The notes under the pieces are model-generated. The model saw only the letters and a list, made by a program, of their open reading frames with translations. It made no database searches and had not been told where the DNA came from. Shown here one piece after another: positions 12,943-17,349 of a stretch of 17,349 nt of DNA. The DNA lies in assembly GCA_022572285.1 (NCBI GenBank), contig JACZWF010000001.1, positions 21,151 through 38,499 of the forward strand, read 5' to 3'. Within the stretch, counting starts at the first letter, position 1; every line of letters starts with the position of its first letter. Source of the stretch: Nitrososphaerota archaeon (GTDB taxonomy: Archaea; Thermoproteota; Nitrososphaeria; Nitrososphaerales; UBA57). The translations under genes were made by a program, and so were the position numbers.

Positions 12943-14011
12943 TATTCCAGCTGCCTATCTCCGTATTGGGATGAGCCAGTGCCCACGCAAACCAAAATTC
13001 GGTGGAGTTGGGAACCTGAGTCAATCTCCTGCCTTCCAGTGGTCCTCCTACCGCGATTCCAGCGCTATTCCAAAGGCTTCCGGTCTCTTCGTCTTTGATT
13101 TCTCCATCCTCCATGAAGAAAGTCAATGGTGCTCCATCTACCCTCGCGTGGAAGACCGTTCCCAGTTTCTCGCTTGCCTTTGTGATTACTAGGAGGCGCT
13201 CCCCTCCAACTTCATCCATATGTATGGAATCTCCAAGGATGGAAATTGGGTATGCCTTCGCTTTCCCATTGATAGATATACCGACAACAAACTCCTTTGG
13301 AGCTAGCCTTTCGTCCAGGCTAGATATCGGCCATCCTGGAGGAGTATCTTTCCGATCGTATCCGGCAAAAGAATCAACATCATAATTGCGAACGAATCCG
13401 GTGTTCCTTGAGAGGACCAGAGTATCTGGATGGGTCTCTCTCCATTCTCTCCACGTCGAGATAACTGATGGAAGAATCGTCAGCTCCGTGCCCTCCAACG
13501 GTCCCTGGATGGCAAGGCCACCGACCTGCCACCAGTAGCTCTCTGTCTGCTTGTCATACATGACCATAGCACTCTCGTAAAGCGAACCTGTGTTGCCGAA
13601 TGACAAAACTCTCCCGTCTACCGTACTATCAAAAACAATGCCAGATCGGCAAAGAGGGCAGTAAGTAATAACGACGTCTCTACCACCTATTTTGTCGTTT
13701 ACAATCTCATGCCAGTTGAGTATGAGAAGAGGGTATGCTCTAGCGTCGCGGTTGTTTTCATAGCCTAGAATAAGGTGGCTGGGTTCGAGCCAAGGGGCTT
13801 CATCAGCCCTTACATATTCGGGTGCGAAAAGTGGAGGTATGGCATCCCGAGGGACATCTGGGATGATGTGTGGTTCTCTGACGCGATTAATGGGTAGACC
13901 CAGCTCCGCATCCAGATCTCCAGTAGAACTGCTCCCTCCATAGAGGAGAACTGTCAGTCCTCCAATCGCGGCCAAAATGATAACCAGAGATGCCCCCAGC
14001 CAAAGCTTCAT
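12935..14011 (-). CDS. Membrane-anchored DUF3179 protein
   Basis: The 358-residue product has an N-terminal membrane anchor or signal segment (about 4-24), then a short Gly/Ser linker and a DUF3179 domain from about 45 to the end. The family motifs are present: WHEIVND (100-106) and TYCPLC (C118, C121). DUF3179 has no established function; the paired cysteines could bind metal or form a disulfide. Unlike the protein at 1832 it lacks a thioredoxin domain. The domain itself is an internal duplication (about 79-202 and 240-352), the second copy having lost the cysteines. Its ATG at 14011 follows an AT-rich element (GGTTATTGG) about 27 bases upstream. Translation appears coupled to the overlapping membrane-protein gene. 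Confidence 0.88.
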   Translation of the reverse strand: MKLWLGASLVIILAAIGGLTVLLYGGSSSTGDLDAELGLPINRVREPHIIPDVPRDAIPPLFAPEYVRADEAPWLEPSHLILGYENNRDARAYPLLILNWHEIVNDKIGGRDVVITYCPLCRSGIVFDSTVDGRVLSFGNTGSLYESAMVMYDKQTESYWWQVGGLAIQGPLEGTELTILPSVISTWREWRETHPDTLVLSRNTGFVRNYDVDSFAGYDRKDTPPGWPISSLDERLAPKEFVVGISINGKAKAYPISILGDSIHMDEVGGERLLVITKASEKLGTVFHARVDGAPLTFFMEDGEIKDEETGSLWNSAGIAVGGPLEGRRLTQVPNSTEFWFAWALAHPNTEIGSWNNG

Positions 14012-14096
14012 TGAAGTGATTTTGCTGTAATTACCAATAACCTTTTGCGGAAATCTCTACTTTAACCAGAAATGTATCGTTTTATCCATCTCATGG

Positions 14097-14777
14097 ATGT
14101 CTATCGCTATGGAGAGTATAACTCCAAAGGAAATGGGCTTGATTGAAGACAGATCTGAAGCCATAGGGGTATCCAAACTCATTCTAATGGAGAATGCAGG
14201 CGCATCCCTAGCTCGAGAGATCCGACAGAGATTTCCCAATATTGAAGGGAGGAGAATCGTGTTTGTTGCTGGTTCGGGGAATAACGGGGGTGACGCCATG
14301 GTTTGCGCGAGGCACTTGGCGTCAGGCGGCCCTAAGGTCATGGTCTTTCTACTCAAGAGCTCAGAGTCATTGAAAACTTCAGAATCATCAATTAACTGGA
14401 AGATACTTGAGAAGATGCCTAAGAGCGTCGATCTGTATCAGAATACCTTTGACGAATTCGTCCCGAAATTGGTTACGGCCATCGAGGAGGGAGACATTAT
14501 CGTCGACGGAATCTTGGGAACTGGTGTTAAAGGTGAACTACGTGAGCCCATTCCATCAATAATAGAGAAAATCAATTCTTCTAATGGATACAAAGTCGCG
14601 GTCGATGCTCCAACCGGTCTAGATCAAGCAACAGGACACGTATCTAATGTATGCATTAACGCCGATCTAACTGTTACATTTCATAAGGTGAAGGCAGGTT
14701 TAATAGGAAATTTGAGAGAGACGGGGGAGATAGTTGTGGCCTCTATCGGCATTCCGCCTGAGGCAACGAAAGATTAA
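14097..14777 (+). CDS. nnrE: NAD(P)H-hydrate epimerase (YjeF_N domain)
   Basis: This 226-residue protein matches the YjeF N-terminal domain, which interconverts the R and S forms of damaged hydrated NAD(P)H so that a partner dehydratase can repair it. Motifs are in order: MENAG (31-35), GSGNNGGDA (59-67), VDGILGTGVKG (136-146), VDAPTGLD (169-176) and TVTFHKVKAG (192-201). Most archaea carry it fused to the NnrD dehydratase, but here it is a standalone domain and no dehydratase is in the window. The ATG at 14097 is preferred; the ATG at 14093 is in another frame. The MBL-fold gene begins 18 bases downstream, suggesting one transcript. Confidence 0.92.
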   Translation: MSIAMESITPKEMGLIEDRSEAIGVSKLILMENAGASLAREIRQRFPNIEGRRIVFVAGSGNNGGDAMVCARHLASGGPKVMVFLLKSSESLKTSESSINWKILEKMPKSVDLYQNTFDEFVPKLVTAIEEGDIIVDGILGTGVKGELREPIPSIIEKINSSNGYKVAVDAPTGLDQATGHVSNVCINADLTVTFHKVKAGLIGNLRETGEIVVASIGIPPEATKD

Positions 14778-14795
14778 GGATTATATCATGGGAGG

Positions 14796-15428
14796 TTGGC
14801 GTCTCTCACCTTGATACTCTCGCAAATTATAGTTGGAAGTATGAAAAACTTTGCTTATGTGATAGGAGACGAAGACACGCGTCGTGGAGTGTTGATAGAT
14901 CCTTCATATGATCTTGACAATATAGTAGGAAGGGTACGGAACGATGGCCTCGAGATCCTATACATACTAAATACGCACTCGCACTGGGACCATACCGCAG
15001 GGAATAAGGAAGCAGCTCAGAGAACGGGGGCCAAAATTGTTGCCCACGCCAATGCTCCTACCCATAAGGATATTCCTGTCAGGGACGGGGATGTGCTCGA
15101 AGTCGGGAATCTCAGGATAAATGTTATGCATACCCCTGGCCACTGCCCAGACAGCGTATGTTTCTTTATTGATGGACTTCTCTTCACGGGGGACACCCTT
15201 TTTGTCGGAAATTGCGGCAGGACTGATCTTCCGGGTGGCGACCCAGGTGAACTCTATGATAGTTTCACCCAGAAAATCCTGAAGCTCGAAGATAGTATAA
15301 AGATCTATCCTGGCCATGACTACGGCTCCAGACTCTCCTCGAGTCTAAGATATGAGAAGAGGCACAACTATTCTCTCCAGTCTAGAAGCAGAGAGGAGTT
15401 TGTAAGAATGATGACCGCGCCTTCGTGA
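14796..15428 (+). CDS. MBL-fold metallohydrolase (glyoxalase II / persulfide dioxygenase-like)
   Basis: The 210-residue protein is a metallo-beta-lactamase-fold enzyme of the GloB/ETHE1-like group. All metal ligands are visible: THSHWDH (H61, H63, D65, H66), H116 in HTPGH, D133 in FTGDT and H174 in YPGHDYG. The segment NCGRTDLPGG (139-148) matches the (G)CGRTD signature typical of persulfide dioxygenases and related hydrolases. Likely substrates are a thioester such as an acyl-thiol, or a persulfide. The TTG at 14796 follows GGAGG with no spacer; the in-frame TTG at 14811 gives MILSQIIVGSMKNFAYV, closer to the usual family N-terminus, and may be the true start. It overlaps the JAMM gene by four bases. 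Confidence 0.88.
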   Translation: MASLTLILSQIIVGSMKNFAYVIGDEDTRRGVLIDPSYDLDNIVGRVRNDGLEILYILNTHSHWDHTAGNKEAAQRTGAKIVAHANAPTHKDIPVRDGDVLEVGNLRINVMHTPGHCPDSVCFFIDGLLFTGDTLFVGNCGRTDLPGGDPGELYDSFTQKILKLEDSIKIYPGHDYGSRLSSSLRYEKRHNYSLQSRSREEFVRMMTAPS

Positions 15429-15823
15429 GCATGAGCACGTCGAACACCAAGAAGGTGCTCTTTCAAAACGACGTAATTGAGGGATTATTAGCTTATTGCA
15501 AGGATACACATCCCCTCGAAGGGATTCTACTAATGCGAGGTGAAGTGAATAAGCGGGAGATCAGGGTGAAGAGCCTGATGATACCTCCCATTCCGACTCA
15601 TTCGGAGCATTTCTCGAGTTTCCAATGGCACATGGTTCCCCTCGACGCGTCTATCCTTGGAATTGCTCATTCGCATCCCAACGGGGTGATCTGGCCGTCC
15701 GAGGTAGATTTGATAAATTTCCTGGGTAGACTCATGGCGATTGTGGGGCCTCCATATCTGAGTGAGGCAGATATCGGAGTCTTTGACTCTGAAGGAAATC
15801 CAGCAAGATTTTCAGTTGTCTAG
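15425..15823 (+). CDS. JAMM/MPN+ domain metalloprotease
   Basis: This 132-residue protein is a minimal JAMM (Mov34/MPN+/JAB) isopeptidase-type domain. The zinc site is complete: E32 in HPLEGILL, H82 and H84 in AHSHPNG, S92 and D95 in WPSEVD. Relatives cleave ubiquitin-like or sulfur-carrier proteins, and some bacterial forms release cysteine from a carrier protein. The GTG at 15425 overlaps the previous stop codon (GTGA), with an ATG two codons further on at 15431, so translation is coupled to the MBL enzyme. It ends four bases before the stop of the convergent GTP cyclohydrolase gene. No ubiquitin-like substrate gene is seen here, so the target is unknown. Confidence 0.88.
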   Translation: MSMSTSNTKKVLFQNDVIEGLLAYCKDTHPLEGILLMRGEVNKREIRVKSLMIPPIPTHSEHFSSFQWHMVPLDASILGIAHSHPNGVIWPSEVDLINFLGRLMAIVGPPYLSEADIGVFDSEGNPARFSVV

Positions 15824-15827
15824 CTGA

Positions 15828-16580
15828 CTATAGGTCATAGTCTTCCCTTCTCCAGACCGCCACGGCATCGTGAACATGGATAGATTCCCAGCTGCGAGCT
15901 TCAATTCTCGATGATGTGGGGAATCGCTCCAAGCAATCCCTTACAATATCTTCTACGCACTTGGGATTAGCCTGAGCCTCGAGTATCTTCTCGGCTTCCT
16001 CAGTCCTTTGCAGAAACTCTACCGGCTCCGCGGAGAAACATTCAGCCATCTTGAGTGCCACCTCCTCGAAGTTCATCGTGCTATGACTGGCAATTTCAAT
16101 CCTCAACATTGACCTCTGCATGTGACCGATCCCCGTTATTTCCTTACTACAAGGGCATGCAGTAATCCCAATTTTTTCAAAGGTGTATTGGATGTCTTCC
16201 TTCTCCCTCTGCATTACGATCCTAACTTCCAAGAATTGATCTCTAACTGGATAGCTGAGTTCCGCAGTTATCTCGCATCCGGGTTGAGTTCGATCAATTT
16301 CTTCGCATATCTCTGTCAGAGCGTTCTCCACGTAGTCTCCTTTCATCCTGTTCTGAGTCGCGGAGATTAGCCTGCTCATATGGACACCTCTACTATTCCT
16401 TGTGTTGACCATGATGCCCAGTTTTACTGGGAGAACCCACCTGCTTCCTCTGAAAACCGTAGAAAATCCACGGATGCCAGCCTTCACATCGACGTCGGCG
16501 GCCTGCATCTGCACATCGGGGAGGTTCTCAAGGGACGTCCTTCTGTTCTCAGTGGGATTCTTGTGTTCTTTGTGATCCAC
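15828..16580 (-). CDS. mptA: GTP cyclohydrolase, MptA/FolE2 (COG1469) family
   Basis: This 250-residue enzyme belongs to the GTP cyclohydrolase IV/IB family. It carries LPDVQ (20-24), RGVHMSR (64-70), GITACPCSKE (138-147), HMQR (153-156) and SAEPVEFLQRTEEA (183-196), all family landmarks. C142 and C144 with nearby His and Glu residues likely build the metal site. It opens the GTP imidazole ring; the product feeds either pterins (MptA) or the archaeosine precursor preQ0 (FolE2 type). The neighbouring queC favours the deazaguanine route. The GTG at 16580 has GGTGG about five bases upstream. It starts 30 bases after the queC stop, so the two share an operon. MptA against FolE2 cannot be settled by eye. 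Confidence 0.88.
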   Translation of the reverse strand: MDHKEHKNPTENRRTSLENLPDVQMQAADVDVKAGIRGFSTVFRGSRWVLPVKLGIMVNTRNSRGVHMSRLISATQNRMKGDYVENALTEICEEIDRTQPGCEITAELSYPVRDQFLEVRIVMQREKEDIQYTFEKIGITACPCSKEITGIGHMQRSMLRIEIASHSTMNFEEVALKMAECFSAEPVEFLQRTEEAEKILEAQANPKCVEDIVRDCLERFPTSSRIEARSWESIHVHDAVAVWRREDYDL

Positions 16581-16610
16581 TCTTCCACCTATCTCTACGC
16601 TCAGCCATCT

Positions 16611-17333
16611 TCATTCCTTTAAAGGTTCTTCCAGAAAATCAGCCCTCTGCACTTGTCGACTTGACTCTCCCAAGTATCTAATTGGGTCATTTACTCCCAA
16701 TTCATGGAATGACTTCAACCTAGAGAGACAGGCAGTACACCGTCCACATCCGACATCCTCTCTCCTCTGGCAACTCCAAGTCAATTGTAGAGGAACTCTC
16801 AATCTGATTGCTTCCGACAAGACTTCTGTCTTGTCTTTTCCATGCAAAGGAGCGATGCATTTTATCTCTGCTATAGTCGACACTCTTCCCCCTAATGCAA
16901 GGGCCTTGTTCAATAGACCTAGGAATTCAGGTGTAGCATCAGGAAATAATTCAAAGTCACCCTTGTGATGTCCTCCAACAATCTTTGTTGCCCCAATGAC
17001 CTCTGCCCAGGACGATGCTATCGAGTAGAATACTAGATTTCTGGATGGAATATACTCTCTGGGAATAACAGCCTTCTGCTTATACAATGGACTTTCAGTG
17101 TCAAACAACGTATCCTCAAACTCACTCAGAAACGGGACTTCGAGAGTTCTATGCTCAAGCACATCGGCTGCCCGGACCAGCTCAGTTGCTGCTTTCTTCT
17201 CCTTTTCCTGCCGCCTGTAATAGTTGTATGAAAGAGCGTAGACATCCCAGCCTTTCTCTTTTGCAAGCCAGAGGCATACCGCTGAGTCAATTCCTCCGGA
17301 TACGAGGACAATCGCTCTCTCATTGTAATCCAA
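16611..17333 (-). CDS. queC: 7-cyano-7-deazaguanine (preQ0) synthase QueC
   Basis: The 240-residue product is QueC, which makes preQ0 from 7-carboxy-7-deazaguanine with ammonia and ATP, feeding archaeosine in tRNA. The PP-loop SGGIDS is at 12-17, the substrate-binding region includes YIPSRN (94-99) and GGHH (120-123), and the zinc cluster is C188, C196, C199 and C202 (CGRCTAC). The length is normal for the family. The TTG at 17333 has no good ribosome-binding site, and the frame stays open to the window edge, so the true start may lie outside. The GTP cyclohydrolase that begins the same pathway follows 30 bases downstream. QueD and QueE are not in the window. Confidence 0.93.
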   Translation of the reverse strand: MDYNERAIVLVSGGIDSAVCLWLAKEKGWDVYALSYNYYRRQEKEKKAATELVRAADVLEHRTLEVPFLSEFEDTLFDTESPLYKQKAVIPREYIPSRNLVFYSIASSWAEVIGATKIVGGHHKGDFELFPDATPEFLGLLNKALALGGRVSTIAEIKCIAPLHGKDKTEVLSEAIRLRVPLQLTWSCQRREDVGCGRCTACLSRLKSFHELGVNDPIRYLGESSRQVQRADFLEEPLKE

Positions 17334-17349
17334 GTGGCCTGCTAATCTC

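Noticed and set aside
16122..16622. Plus-strand frames opposite the GTP cyclohydrolase gene.
   Set aside because: Antisense shadows; the minus strand carries all enzyme family motifs.

Overview
The window most likely comes from an archaeon, probably a mesophilic member of the Thermoproteota/Nitrososphaeria (Thaumarchaeota) neighbourhood; the lineage is an inference. The archaeal signs are an MptA/FolE2-type GTP cyclohydrolase next to QueC (7-deazaguanine/archaeosine route), an Lrp/AsnC regulator, AT-rich TATA-like boxes about 25-28 bases upstream of many first genes with little or no leader, and heavy use of TTG and GTG starts. No phage, insertion sequence, CRISPR array, rRNA or tRNA gene was seen.

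Layout. 34-924 (-): CDF zinc/cation exporter. 999-1829 (+): a zinc-ribbon-like small protein and a four-TM protein. 1832-3433 or 3472 (-): a membrane-tethered TlpA-type thioredoxin fused to DUF3179. 3659-4966 (+): a membrane-anchored HtrA protease with a coiled coil and a collagen-like stalk. 5000-5200 (-): a small two-cysteine protein gene lacking an ordinary start codon. 5262-5762 (+): Lrp/AsnC regulator. 5894-7660 (+): a ten-TM protein built of five tandem two-TM units. 7657-8253 (-): AhpD-like protein. 8310-11664 (-): a four-gene NitT/TauT/SsuABC-type ABC importer operon (ATPase, permease A, binding protein, permease B). 11783-12259 (+): a protein made of six exact 19-residue helical repeats, followed by a good terminator. 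12352-14011 (-): a second DUF3179 protein overlapping a membrane-protein gene. 14097-15823 (+): NAD(P)HX epimerase, metallo-beta-lactamase-fold hydrolase and JAMM metalloprotease. 15828-17333 (-): queC followed by the GTP cyclohydrolase.

How they fit together. One theme is the cell surface: two DUF3179 proteins (one with its own thioredoxin), a stalked HtrA protease, a cation exporter and several uncharacterised membrane proteins. Another is metabolite repair and sulfur or peptide chemistry (NnrE, MBL, JAMM, AhpD). A third is tRNA 7-deazaguanine synthesis (QueC and GTP cyclohydrolase). The clearest undescribed material is structural: the 19-residue repeat protein, the five-fold repeat membrane protein, the hidden duplication inside DUF3179, the collagen-like HtrA stalk, and two genes that seem to start at ATA or ATT.
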